Positions 24,855 to 33,075 are shown, numbered from the stretch's first letter. The stretch is DNA of 64,000 bases from Bdellovibrionales bacterium RIFOXYC1_FULL_37_79 (GCA_001770015.1 MEQB01000026.1:124001-188000); one strand, 5' to 3'. The notes: generated by a model from the letters alone, not told the origin. Made by a program: numbers and translations.

Positions 24855-25694
24855 TCAGGTTTTTTTAGCGATTATGAAAATTTCATCTGATGATTTATCG
24901 AACTTCTCTTCAGAGAGTTCGGAATAATAGGACTCAAGCTTGAATCCAGACTCTTTTAGCTCCATCATGATTTTTTCCAGATCATAGTACTCTAACCAGT
25001 TATATATTATCTTTGTTTGGGTCTGTTCAATAATATCATATCGATCTAAAACAACATTTTTGTCTTCATAAATAAATGTCTGCATAATCCCAAAATAATT
25101 GGAGCTTGACCAAAAGCCATTCATTAGATTTTTTTCTAGTTTAATCGTCTCACTTCTCTTTTTAAAAGAGGAAAGAGAAAGAACATCTAGTACCAGTCTC
25201 CCGTCGTCTTTAAGTGAGTTATAAATGTTCGTTAGCAGTTTCTTTCGTTGAATAGGTGATAGTGCACACAGGTCATAATAGATTAGCAGAGCGAGATCAA
25301 ATTTATCTTGAGATTGATAATTCAAGTAATCCGCTACTATGTAGTTTATATTTAAACCATTTCTTATGCCCTCTTTTTCAGCATACTCTATCGAATTTGG
25401 TGAGAAATCGATTCCTGAAACACGGGCACCGATTTTAGCAAGTCGTTGAGTATAAAGACCAGGCCCGCAACCGTAGTCAATAATGTCTGTATTCTTGGTG
25501 ATTTTTAATTTTTCAACGATAAATGTGATTATTTTATCGATTTTAGAACTACTTCGAGATGCAATATCATTTTCGCCATCTAAATGAAATTGGAGCATTT
25601 GTTTTGAGATGTGCTCATCTACCCACAGCTCTTTGGCGGTGTATTCTTGAAATAATTCTGGTCGTCTAGTTGTATTTTCTAGGTATTTATACAT
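24855..25694 (-). CDS. Class I SAM-dependent methyltransferase
   Basis: 279-residue methyltransferase with AAAGGA upstream of the start. Motif I DIIDYGCGPGLYTQRL, motif II RVSGIDFSPNSIEYAE, VADYLNY, LALLIYYDLCAL (motif IV) and SLKDDGRLVLDVLSL. The N-terminus (YTAKELWVDEHISKQMLQFHLD) matches a common group of small-molecule methyltransferases. Substrate unknown. It faces away from module 1 and sits beside transposase debris. Confidence 0.85.
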   Translation of the reverse strand: MYKYLENTTRRPELFQEYTAKELWVDEHISKQMLQFHLDGENDIASRSSSKIDKIITFIVEKLKITKNTDIIDYGCGPGLYTQRLAKIGARVSGIDFSPNSIEYAEKEGIRNGLNINYIVADYLNYQSQDKFDLALLIYYDLCALSPIQRKKLLTNIYNSLKDDGRLVLDVLSLSSFKKRSETIKLEKNLMNGFWSSSNYFGIMQTFIYEDKNVVLDRYDIIEQTQTKIIYNWLEYYDLEKIMMELKESGFKLESYYSELSEEKFDKSSDEIFIIAKKT

Positions 25695-26090
25695 ATTAGT
25701 ATCCTTTTTATAAAAGTAAATTTTATCTAAGTTTAATGGGGAATGTTTTTTTGGATTACTAATACATAGATAATATTATAGTTGATTGTTGTTGCCAGAG
25801 CAAACTGAAAGCAGAGAAGTGAAGTTGCTTCTGAAAAGAATCATTCAGAAAGTTTTGATAGTTCGAGACCTCCGCTAAGGGGGCAGCACTTATTTGAAGG
25901 TCAGAACGAGAAATCAACACCTTGCTCAATCATTTCGTAATTGCTCAAAATCTTAAGGCAAAATCGTAGGCGAAGCTTCACTTAATACTTTCTGGGTATT
26001 ACGATTTAAAACAACAAATTCATTTCAAATGTCAGGCCTTGTAAGGCCAATTTTCTTGGCCTTTTAAAAAGACTGTGCAACCCTGTTTCC
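25695..26090. other. Intergenic region, no gene seen
   Basis: About 400 bp without a usable frame. A GGCCTTGTAAGGCCAATTTTCTTGGCCTTTT segment-pair near 26034-26066 forms hairpins ending in a T run and could terminate plus-strand transcription. Otherwise nothing recognised. Confidence 0.35.
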
Positions 26091-26333
26091 ATGGGTTTCG
26101 AAGAAGTAAAAGAATGGTCATTTAAATTATTTAAAAAGCTTGGAAGACGTGAATTATTTCAGGCTTTCGTCGTATTAAAAAATATCATCGAAGATTTGAC
26201 TCAAGAAAATAAGAAATACAAAGAAGAAACCCAACAATTAAGAGATCTCGTCAATAAATTAAAAGGGGAAAAAGGAAAACCAGATATAAGACCCCCCAAA
26301 AAAAAAGGAGATTTACGATCTATCCCCGTTTGA
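26091..26333 (+). pseudogene. IS66-like transposase, N-terminal fragment
   Basis: 80 codons encoding a coiled coil (IIEDLTQENKKYKEETQQLRD) followed by LVNKLKGEKGKPDIRPPKKK, the pattern of the N-terminal region of IS66-type transposases. The DDE domain is absent. The fragment runs straight into remains of a second transposase family. Confidence 0.55.
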
Positions 26334-26466
26334 ACTTCATCAATACTATAGATCAATGGACTACCTAATTGAGAATAAAGATGAGATTGAAAAGAAAATT
26401 TTTGTTCAAATGTCATCAATAAGTGGGACAAAACTTGATATGGCCTTTTTTGATACAACGACAACC
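26317..26466 (+). pseudogene. IS1634-type transposase, internal fragment
   Basis: In a shifted frame the DNA reads DLSPFELHQYYRSMDYLIEN, then KDEIEKKIF and LDMAFFDTTT, matching the segment before and including the first catalytic Asp of IS1634-like transposases (YR.MD.L...IE..L....DL.F.DTT). Both ends are missing. Confidence 0.55.
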
Positions 26467-26653
26467 CCCTGTTTCATAACTTTTTCATTGATTTACATTA
26501 ATTCCCATAAGTCTGTCGAATATTAATAAAAACCCTGAAACTTTTCGTATAAAAAAAACCGTCCCAGTAAGAGGAAAGATTGGTGGAAATTTTTTAGAAA
26601 TAAAATCTAAAAACTATCAGTGGACGCCAAGCAAAGCTGGCGTTTGCTAGCAG
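26467..26653 (+). other. Unidentified coding remnant
   Basis: A short frame ending at about 26650 reads NKNPETFRIKKTVPVRGK then NFLEIKSKNYQWTPSKAGVC and a stop. It lacks a start. It may be a further transposon fragment; I do not recognise it. Confidence 0.25.
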
Positions 26654-26800
26654 GTGCGATATTAGTAATAATATTCAGTCCTGCCAAGGTAACCTCGTAA
26701 GAGGGCCTTGTATCGGGTCAGGCGCTGATTAGGTAACGACATCAGTGAAGTATTAACAGAGAGTCTGCAGACCATTAAGTGGAACATCACCTTTAAATGA
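26654..26800 (+). mobile_element. Possible group II intron 5' fragment
   Basis: Begins with GTGCGAT, the usual intron 5' end, and continues with a structured GC-richer segment: AAGG..CCTC-GTAA-GAGG..CCTT (GNRA-type loop) and CTGAT...ATCAGTGAAG, resembling domain I of bacterial group II introns. No reverse transcriptase or domain V follows, so only a 5' piece would remain. Confidence 0.4.
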
Positions 26801-26801
26801 T

Positions 26802-26830
26802 AGAACCGCGTACAAAAGGTACGCGGTTCT
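26802..26830. terminator. 12-bp perfect hairpin
   Basis: AGAACCGCGTAC/GTACGCGGTTCT with the loop AAAAG, placed just past the stop of the minus-strand DUF333 gene. Only a weak T run follows on that strand; probably a terminator. Confidence 0.6.
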
Positions 26831-26853
26831 AATTAACAAACGTATACTTTTTT

Positions 26854-27219
26854 TTATTTATTAAAAATATCCCATAGGGTCCACTGTTCAATTGTACACA
26901 TTCCCTTTTGTCCTGCTGGTTCAGTGACGATAAACAATTCACCCCCAATTTTTTGGCAATAAACGGATGCTGGATTGGCAAGTTTTTGGTTAGATGTAGT
27001 AAGAAAATTGTGATCAAAGGTAAGTTCAAATAAAGTCCATTCTTCAATAGTACACATACCTGCTTGTCCCTCAGGTGTCTCTATTATGCTTGGTTCGCCA
27101 CCAATCTCGCTACAGAAAATCCAAGCAGGATTGCCAAGCCCAGAACTCGAACTACCACCAAGAGCAAAAGCAACCTGTGTAAGTAAACTCAAGGTGATAA
27201 TCAACATTGTTTTTTTCAT
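26854..27219 (-). CDS. Secreted tandem DUF333 protein
   Basis: 121-residue exported protein (signal peptide MKKTMLIITLSLLTQVAFA). It holds two DUF333 repeats: GLGNPAWIFCSEIGGEPSI..PEGQAGMCTIEEW and LANPASVYCQKIGGELFI..PAGQKGMCTIEQW. Each repeat has the NPA..YC...GG......G..G.C pattern with two cysteines. DUF333 proteins are small periplasmic or outer-membrane proteins of unknown role, sometimes labelled hemolysin-like without proof. Intact. Confidence 0.85.
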   Translation of the reverse strand: MKKTMLIITLSLLTQVAFALGGSSSSGLGNPAWIFCSEIGGEPSIIETPEGQAGMCTIEEWTLFELTFDHNFLTTSNQKLANPASVYCQKIGGELFIVTEPAGQKGMCTIEQWTLWDIFNK

Positions 27220-27373
27220 AAATACTCCTCTTTCTTGTTTTATATAGTGTTTTTAGAAGTCTTTCACTTGTTGTGGAATTTATAAAAAAAAAAGGATGTA
27301 TTTTCAAGAGGACTGTTATAATAAAACAATGAAATTGTTTATAATAAATAAACTCCATGGGAGTGGGAGATAT

Positions 27374-28180
27374 ATGAATATTTTTAATTTTACCAAGTAT
27401 CGAGATGTTATTACGGCGGATATTGATAATAATGCATTGATTCATGGATACCAGGGAAAGCTTGCTTTGGCAGCAGGCTGTTCAAAATCATATTTCTCTC
27501 AAATGCTTTCTTCTAATGTTCAATTAACCCCTGAACATGGGGCCGGATTGGTTAATTTTTGGAAGTTAAATGAAGATGAAAGTGAGTATTTTTTAGTGCT
27601 TTTATTATTGGAACGATCAAGTTCACGAAGTTTAACTTTAATGTTGGAGCGTAAATTAAAAATTTTGAAGATAAAAAATATTCGTTTTAAACGTACCATC
27701 AAAAGTGATTTTGGCAGCGATCCTGAGAAAATGCTCAAGTATTATTCTTCCTGGCTTTATCCAGCTATACATGTTGCAGTCAGTATCCCTGATTTACAAA
27801 CTGTCAGTAAATTGGTCGCTTACCTGGGAATAGCTCCTGAGATAATTAATCGGGTGCTTGGTGAGCTTCAATCCTTGGGACTGGTGGCTGAAGCGGGGGG
27901 GCGCTTTTCAATGATTAATAAGAACATCCATACTTCTGAAGATTCACCAATGAGCGCACTTAATCATGCAAATTTTCGACAAAAAACTATTCTTGAAATT
28001 CAACAAGGTAAAAATGAAGGTATTCACTATACTGGTGTTCACTCTCTTTCTTTCGAAGATTGTGTTCGAGTTCAAGAATTTCTTGTCGAATCAGTATCAA
28101 AGATTCGGGCCATTATTACCCCATCAAAGGAAGAAGAGTTGGTTTGTTTTTCAATTGATTTTTATCCTTTACGAAGTTAA
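27374..28180 (+). CDS. TIGR02147 family protein
   Basis: 268 residues from the ATG at 27374, chosen for the GGGAG just upstream. The N-terminal helix-turn-helix part reads GKLALAAGCSKSYFSQMLSSNVQLTPEHGAGLVNFW, then DESEYFLVLLLLERSSS, LKYYSSWLYPAIHVAVSIPD, a winged-helix region (KLVAYLGIAPEIINRVLGELQSLGLV) and the terminal FSIDFYPL, all typical of TIGR02147. A lineage-specific regulator, divergent from the DUF333 gene, which it might control. Confidence 0.85.
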   Translation: MNIFNFTKYRDVITADIDNNALIHGYQGKLALAAGCSKSYFSQMLSSNVQLTPEHGAGLVNFWKLNEDESEYFLVLLLLERSSSRSLTLMLERKLKILKIKNIRFKRTIKSDFGSDPEKMLKYYSSWLYPAIHVAVSIPDLQTVSKLVAYLGIAPEIINRVLGELQSLGLVAEAGGRFSMINKNIHTSEDSPMSALNHANFRQKTILEIQQGKNEGIHYTGVHSLSFEDCVRVQEFLVESVSKIRAIITPSKEEELVCFSIDFYPLRS

Positions 28181-28218
28181 TTTATTTTTGCTTATTCTTT
28201 AAAATATCTCGAATCTAG

Positions 28219-28341
28219 GCAAGTATTATTTCTTCGTTGGAAGGAGCAGGACCCCAAAAAATCCGCGAAGTCCTTCAAGCTCAAAGCAACGCAGGGTCAG
28301 ATGTTGTCTGGGCCGGAATGGCGATGGATACGTTATTTTAA
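28219..28341 (+). pseudogene. Unidentified 3' gene remnant
   Basis: A 40-codon frame directly after a stop, with no start codon, reading ISSLEGAGPQKIREVLQAQ, then NAGSDVVWAGMAMDTLF. Composition looks coding. Family not recognised. The rest of 28181-28462 shows nothing. Confidence 0.3.
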
Positions 28342-28462
28342 AACCAGTCAGACTGTATCTATTCAGCTAACTGCCCCCTTTTTATTCCGAGCAAACTTTA
28401 TTACTGGAATTAAAAATCTTTAGTATTTTTTAGACGTCAATCTTTTTTCGATAACAATCTTG

Positions 28463-28768
28463 TTATTGTCCAAAAATCAAAATCCCATGATCGGCCACAT
28501 GCTTTTTTAATTCTTCAGATTTCACATCATCTAGATTGATAAGATCAATTTCGTAGGGAAGATTAGTATCATTTTCAAGTTCACCCCAGAGTTTGGTTAA
28601 AATGGTGTCAATTTTATTTCCGCAAATAGCCAGATCTATGTCAGATCCAGGTTTATAATTTCCCATGGCCCTTGAGCCAAACAAGATTACCTTTTTTATT
28701 TGGGGATATTTTTGGATTATTTTAATAATCAACTCAATATCCAAGTCTTTAAGGCCAAATTTATTCAT
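28463..28768 (-). CDS. MNT-type minimal nucleotidyltransferase (HI0073-like)
   Basis: 101-residue minimal nucleotidyltransferase. The active site VILFGSRAMGNYKPGSDIDLAI has the G-S...D-x-D motif; EIDLIN near the end supplies the third acidic residue. Such MNT proteins act as antitoxins by adding AMP to HEPN partners. It overlaps the upstream HEPN-type gene by 8 nt, giving a two-gene toxin-antitoxin or defence pair. Confidence 0.9.
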   Translation of the reverse strand: MNKFGLKDLDIELIIKIIQKYPQIKKVILFGSRAMGNYKPGSDIDLAICGNKIDTILTKLWGELENDTNLPYEIDLINLDDVKSEELKKHVADHGILIFGQ

Positions 28769-29174
28769 TGATTTCTTCTTGATACTTGGATTGCAAATAG
28801 TCGTATAGTTGCTCTATACTCGAAAAATATTTGGTTTTGATCATTTTGACAATTTTTTTAACTGATTCTTCATCATAAGTATGACTGAATTCATTTCTCT
28901 TATCCAGCATCTCGATCCAGATATGTCCATCCGTTATAATCTGAGCACTAAAAGCAGACTTTATTACTGACCTTGGAAATTTTTCTTCGATTCCTTGTGC
29001 TTCCAGATAATCTTTAAGTGTTTTCCAGGATAATTCAAACGTCAGTTCAAATGCTTTGATAAGACCGGACATTTCCAGTTCATTATAATTTTTTTTATCA
29101 ATGGATTTTTTTAAAAAAGTAAATGATTTTTTAAGGTTATCAAATCGTTGTTTCCATCTAGTCGTTTTATTCAT
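28761..29174 (-). CDS. HEPN-type NTase partner (HI0074-like)
   Basis: 137-residue helical protein of the nucleotidyltransferase-substrate-binding (HI0074) family. It carries AFELTFELSWKTLKDYLEAQG, and the RxxxxH HEPN motif RNEFSHTY near residue 92. In MNT-HEPN systems this protein is the RNase toxin. It is translationally coupled to the MNT gene. Its promoter side adjoins the 122-bp repeat element. Confidence 0.85.
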   Translation of the reverse strand: MNKTTRWKQRFDNLKKSFTFLKKSIDKKNYNELEMSGLIKAFELTFELSWKTLKDYLEAQGIEEKFPRSVIKSAFSAQIITDGHIWIEMLDKRNEFSHTYDEESVKKIVKMIKTKYFSSIEQLYDYLQSKYQEEINE

Positions 29175-29187
29175 AATTTTGTTCTTT

Positions 29188-29309
29188 GGAGGTTTCTTTA
29201 GGAAACCAGTCGCTCCGTATAGTTAACTGACCATTAAGCACGAGTCAGCATACCATTTTGCCACATAATTGAACAACGAATTTTTATTATTTAGAAGAAA
29301 AGAAACGAT
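29188..29309. repeat. 122-bp 3' element, copy 1
   Basis: Aligns without gaps to 35878-35999. It covers the last codons (RFFSS-K) and the 3' flank of abiEii. It holds a GGTTTC/GAAACC hairpin and a CTGAC/GTCAG stem around the conserved ATTAAGCAC loop; the second copy keeps the pairing with different bases. Confidence 0.85.
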
Positions 29310-30141
29310 CAAAATCTTGCAGTTTTAAAACAATATTGGCCCAACATTTTGTAAAATTATTTGATGCACTTTTAAATTGTGACTTGTTAAAACTTTGCTC
29401 TAAGCTCTTCGAATCAATACTTTTGATTATTGATTCAAAAGAGTTCAGCACCTGATAATCTCTATTTTTAAAAGTTAATTTCAAAGCATCAATCAATGCA
29501 CCTTGATCAGATTTATCCAATAAGAAATCAAGATCGTAAACATCCTTACCTCGGGTATTAAGATCTTTTCTCATCAAAAGACAATGAATCTTTTCAGCAC
29601 AAATAAACTCAATAGGATAAACTTTCCACTCAACCTGATCATAGATATCCAAAGTTGAATTCATTGAAGAGACCTTTGCTATCTTTTCAAGATTAACACC
29701 AATAGAGATATCTAAATGAACTCTTCTTAGTTTTTTAAGTTCCGAATCTATTGGATAAGGCAACCCCGCTTTGTATTGGATCTTAAATCTAAGTCCTCCG
29801 TAACCACTTTCTGTTTTCAGTTCCTCAATAATTGGATTTCCGAACCAAAACCCATCATTAAGATCAACATTCAAATTTTCATTAACTTTCAAAATAAGTT
29901 CATCCTTTCCTATGCCCGATATAACAGCATCCACATCCCGAGTATAACGATTTGAATTAGTTTCCTTATAAAGAACAAATCCTCCTCCAAAAATAAGATG
30001 TTCGTAGAGGAAATTATCTTGTACCAATCTGGCAATGACTCGTTCCAAGCATAGTGCAATACGGGCCTTTTCTACGTCTTTAATTCCATGTTCTAGAGCA
30101 TAGTTTTTTAAACGATCATTAATTGATTTTGAGTTAAACAT
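29287..30141 (-). CDS. abiEii: AbiEii nucleotidyltransferase toxin
   Basis: 284-residue type IV AbiE toxin. The NTase motif is FGGGFVLYKETNSNRYTRDVDAVI, followed by GLRFKIQYKAG, VHLDISIG and the AbiEii hallmark CAEKIHCLLMRKDLNTRGKDVYDLDFL. AbiEii transfers nucleotides (to tRNA in the related MenT toxins) and stops growth on phage infection. It overlaps abiEi by 8 nt. Its 3' end falls in the 122-bp repeat. Confidence 0.9.
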   Translation of the reverse strand: MFNSKSINDRLKNYALEHGIKDVEKARIALCLERVIARLVQDNFLYEHLIFGGGFVLYKETNSNRYTRDVDAVISGIGKDELILKVNENLNVDLNDGFWFGNPIIEELKTESGYGGLRFKIQYKAGLPYPIDSELKKLRRVHLDISIGVNLEKIAKVSSMNSTLDIYDQVEWKVYPIEFICAEKIHCLLMRKDLNTRGKDVYDLDFLLDKSDQGALIDALKLTFKNRDYQVLNSFESIIKSIDSKSLEQSFNKSQFKSASNNFTKCWANIVLKLQDFDRFFSSK

Positions 30142-30721
30142 ATTCGTCTCGTAAAAAAGTAAGTTTTAATTTTACCCTATCATAAACACCAAGTTTTTTG
30201 GCCATTTGGATTAGTTTATCAAAGCTTGTTTTTTTCTCCGCAAGTGCAACTCTAGCAATCTTTACAGATTCAAAGTCTGTAACATGTTTCTTATCGCTGA
30301 GGGCATCAATAACTGTTCTGTTAATATCGGTAATTGAAAAACCATCTTCATTAGTAATTCCAATATTCCATTTAGGATCACGTTTTCTGATTACTTTATA
30401 ATTTTCAACATGAGAGTATTTGGTAATTGGAACATAAACCCAAACTTGATTAGGGATCTCATCAGTCAAACCATAATAATAAAATGCTGAAAGCAAACAA
30501 ATGGCCGAAGGATCTCCGAGGTAGGCCAAAGCATTATGAAAAGATTCATTATCAAAAGAATTAAATGACTCCTTTTGATAAATTCCCCTTTTCACTTTGC
30601 AAAGTTCTCCATTCATTTCTAAAACCTTCAGGTCGTAGTAATCAAGGCCCACACTCTTAGCATCTTTAAAAGTAAAAGTGGCCTTATTGATCTTGCCTAA
30701 ATTTTCAGCTCTATTTTTCAT
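30134..30721 (-). CDS. abiEi: AbiEi antitoxin / repressor
   Basis: 195 residues from the ATG at 30721 (a TTG 12 nt upstream lies inside the operator). The N-terminal winged helix (INKATFTFKDAKSVGLDYYDLKVLEMNGELCKVKRGIYQ) is followed by LLSAFYYYGLTDEIPNQVWVYVP and TDINRTVIDALSDK, the usual AbiEi antitoxin body. AbiEi proteins neutralise AbiEii and repress their own promoter by binding inverted repeats; a long one is present here. Confidence 0.9.
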   Translation of the reverse strand: MKNRAENLGKINKATFTFKDAKSVGLDYYDLKVLEMNGELCKVKRGIYQKESFNSFDNESFHNALAYLGDPSAICLLSAFYYYGLTDEIPNQVWVYVPITKYSHVENYKVIRKRDPKWNIGITNEDGFSITDINRTVIDALSDKKHVTDFESVKIARVALAEKKTSFDKLIQMAKKLGVYDRVKLKLTFLRDEYV

Positions 30722-30789
30722 AATATTGCACAAGTTTAATTATGTGTTATATATTAAAATATAGCACAAATATATAAATGTGCAATATT
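30722..30789. promoter_or_regulatory. AbiE operator inverted repeat
   Basis: Perfect 11-bp repeat AATATTGCACA/TGTGCAATATT, arms 46 nt apart, abutting the abiEi start codon. Inside lies a second imperfect pair, TGTGTTATAT/ATATAGCACA. This fits the paired inverted repeats reported for AbiEi autorepression. Confidence 0.65.
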
Positions 30790-31252
30790 TGAAAAACAAA
30801 CCGCTTAAAAAAATGCAATATTCTAATAATTTCAAGCTTTCAGCAGAACTATCTCTTTCGAGACGAAGGAGGTGACCGGTATAGAACTTTTCGTCATGAT
30901 AACATTTTTTTGTTACTATGATCATTTTATAAATATCACTTCCATGATATCAAATAGTTAACCAAGTTTTGATTTGCAATAATCTGCTCACATTGTCAGC
31001 TTAGCAAGCAAGAATTCTATTCCCGATTTGCCCGACAAAACAGGAAGAGCAATTCGCCAGACACCTCTATAACAAGTGTCAAATTATTCCTTTACAATCA
31101 ACAGGTTAGCATCAATTCGCCAGACACTGTCTGACAAACCTTGCAGTTTTATATCCTTAAATCCACGCGTGCAAAAGTTTATTATCATTGCACACCCTAA
31201 GTCGATAGGTCTCTATTACAAAAAAACTTTCTCTTTGTAGAGTCTATTTTTG
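30790..31252. other. Intergenic region with repeats
   Basis: No gene seen. It holds the second pair of CAATTCGCCAGACA motifs and a degenerate GATTTGCCCGACA at about 31025; the last motif runs into TGTCTG, forming CAGACA-C-TGTCTG. Confidence 0.5.
31050..31126. repeat. Two copies of CAATTCGCCAGACA, 63 bp apart
   Basis: Exact 14-mers at 31050-31063 and 31113-31126, same orientation and near-identical spacing as the pair at 21420-21497, but with unrelated spacers. Confidence 0.85.
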
Positions 31253-31849
31253 TTAAGTAATATCATTTCCACCTTGTACAATTCTTGTGAAGACCTTTTC
31301 TCTATCATCACTCAGTAATTTAACACATTTAATTAAAGTTCCCCACTCTTCTCTAATTTCAACACCGGCAATATGAAATCCAAACTGAAGCATCATAATA
31401 AGAACTGGGTTATTTGTAGGATGATGTTGGCTGGTTACTCTTGCGTAGCCTATTTTATAAAGATAGCTTAAAAACTCTTCCATAAATTTGGTGGCAATTT
31501 TTTGCCGTCGATACTCCGGGATAAGGCCCGCATTCCTTAAATAAAAGCTTGAGTGGTCTTCACTTTCCCCACAAAAGTGTCCAACAAATTTACCGTCTTC
31601 ATCAGTCAATATCATGTTTTCATGATGACATTCCTCATATTTTCTATACACAGGTAAAGCTCGTTGAAATTCTTCCCCTTGGGCAACATAATGAGACATG
31701 GGATGATCAAAAACCTTGCTAAAATTTTCCTTCATGATTTCTCTAAAACTTTTGGAATCAGGAAATTCCACCTTAAACCCTTCAAGCTTCAAATTATTCC
31801 TAAACTCTTCCCGTTTTTCTCTAACATGTTCTTCAAATGTTTTTTCCAT
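31253..31849 (-). CDS. GNAT acetyltransferase downstream of module 2
   Basis: 198-residue GNAT. The acetyl-CoA loop is LIPEYRRQKIATKFMEEFL, preceded by the strand FYLRNAGL; TSQHHPTNNPVLIMMLQFGFHIAGVEI is the distal GNAT half. GGAGAAG precedes the start, 12 nt after the winged-helix gene, so it is probably in the module 2 operon. A copy of its first 20 or so codons survives behind module 3. It may act on a module component or be separate cargo. Confidence 0.8.
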   Translation of the reverse strand: MEKTFEEHVREKREEFRNNLKLEGFKVEFPDSKSFREIMKENFSKVFDHPMSHYVAQGEEFQRALPVYRKYEECHHENMILTDEDGKFVGHFCGESEDHSSFYLRNAGLIPEYRRQKIATKFMEEFLSYLYKIGYARVTSQHHPTNNPVLIMMLQFGFHIAGVEIREEWGTLIKCVKLLSDDREKVFTRIVQGGNDIT

Positions 31850-31861
31850 AAATTCTTCTCC

Positions 31862-32518
31862 TCAAGAATTGGCAAGCGCATACTCTCTAAATATTCTATT
31901 GGCCGGTTCATAAGAACAACCTATTTTCTTCGCGATCTGGTAAGGATTATTAATGCCATTTTCAATTGCGGTTATAATATCAGCACGCCAGGATGGCCCA
32001 AAGATATAACGATTTTTATATTGTAAATTAATGTTGATCAGTTCTTTTTGAGTGAAAGCATCACGCTCTCTGATCCTGAGTGATGAACGCGCCATCATGA
32101 TATTTATTTTTTCAAAATAAGGAATAGCACCTTTTATCGCGATAAGGCCTTCAACGCTTTCTTTATCCCCCAAATAAACAATTTCTTTTTCTGGTTTTAC
32201 CCACTTGGTAAATTTGTGAGAACACTCCACTGCTGCAAATGCCACAAGGGCATTAAACCAAGGTGATTCCCCTTTAGTCTTTGAAGTAATTTTATATAAC
32301 TTGATCAGCTTTTCTGAAATAAGATAATTACCATGAACTTTTACCCAACTAAGTACTAGCGAAAATAACCTATTATCGCTAGGCATTTCATAACATGCCT
32401 CAATCAAGGTTTGCTCGATATCCACCCATTCACTTTTCTCTTCAAGCGTTTTCTTTGTAAAATCACCTGTAATTCGTATTCCAATGGCATAAAGTGATTT
32501 ATTCAAACTATGATTCAT
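31862..32518 (-). CDS. Module 2 partner protein with C-terminal winged-helix-like domain
   Basis: 218-residue paralog of the proteins at 23375 and 36967. Its N-terminal helical part has WVDIEQTLIEACYEMPSDNRLFSLVLSWVKVHGNYLISEKL. The C-terminus has LQYKNRYIFGPSWRADIITAIENGINNPYQIAKKIGCSYEPANRIFREY, a predicted winged helix. The start codon overlaps the NTase stop by 11 nt. I infer an antitoxin and autorepressor. Confidence 0.75.
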   Translation of the reverse strand: MNHSLNKSLYAIGIRITGDFTKKTLEEKSEWVDIEQTLIEACYEMPSDNRLFSLVLSWVKVHGNYLISEKLIKLYKITSKTKGESPWFNALVAFAAVECSHKFTKWVKPEKEIVYLGDKESVEGLIAIKGAIPYFEKINIMMARSSLRIRERDAFTQKELININLQYKNRYIFGPSWRADIITAIENGINNPYQIAKKIGCSYEPANRIFREYALANS

Positions 32519-33035
32519 ACCCTAGCCTCTTTCTTATTTTATTAAAAACTGTTTCAACGTGTTTGGGCCAAAGCGGATTTAAATCTTGCTCACAAACCCA
32601 AAGATAGCACTCATCAAGTTCATTGCCAGTGGGTGCCAGAGAAATACAATCTTCAAAATCAAAGTCTCTATCTGCGCACGCAAAAAGTTTAGATTTTAAA
32701 AGATCAGATCTTCCAAGAGTTTTTAGATTTATAGCTTTGCCTGTAAAAATTTCTTGAAGACGAAATCGCCAATCAGATAGAAGATTTCGTTTTAGATCGA
32801 CTGGGCCATTATTAAGCCAATTTTCATCAAGTCTAAACTCAGGAAATTCTTTAGCATATTGTTGTGATGCTTTTTTAATTTGTTCACTGATTTCTGGATC
32901 AAGGCAATCAATATCACGAGTTTTTCTAGATACAACATCCATAATTATTAAAGCTGCACCACCAATAACCACCGCATCGAATTTGAGTTTGTTTTTGAAT
33001 AAATAATTATCAAAGCTTTGAATAATATTTTTCAT
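32508..33035 (-). CDS. Module 2 nucleotidyltransferase (AbiEii/DUF6036-like)
   Basis: 175-residue NTase-fold protein. The catalytic motif is VVIGGAALIIMDVVSRKTRDIDCLDP (GG.AL...R.T.DID). Downstream are WLNNGPVDLKRNL, LKTLGRSDLLKSKLFACADRDFDFEDC and WPKHVETVFNKI, shared with the module 1 and 3 proteins. Compared with AbiEii it is much shorter and gene order is reversed (NTase first). Presumed toxin or effector of the two-gene module. Confidence 0.8.
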   Translation of the reverse strand: MKNIIQSFDNYLFKNKLKFDAVVIGGAALIIMDVVSRKTRDIDCLDPEISEQIKKASQQYAKEFPEFRLDENWLNNGPVDLKRNLLSDWRFRLQEIFTGKAINLKTLGRSDLLKSKLFACADRDFDFEDCISLAPTGNELDECYLWVCEQDLNPLWPKHVETVFNKIRKRLGYES

Positions 33036-33054
33036 AAATCACCCGTCCCCTGCT

Positions 33055-33075
33055 TGTATTGTAACATACAATACA
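33055..33075. promoter_or_regulatory. Inverted repeat, likely operator of module 2
   Basis: TGTATTGT/ACAATACA with a 5-nt centre, 20 bp upstream of the NTase start codon. The half-sites share ATTGTA/TACAAT character with the module 1 repeat. Confidence 0.55.

Noticed and set aside
26802-26830. Group II intron domain V
   Set aside because: The hairpin is a simple perfect palindrome without the AGC triad and bulge of domain V; it is better explained as a terminator.
30740-30925. 61-codon minus frame upstream of abiEi
   Set aside because: It covers the operator region, has no ribosome site and no coding character.
21420-31126. CRISPR array from the repeated 14-mer
   Set aside because: Repeats are too short, only two per site, and no cas genes are present.
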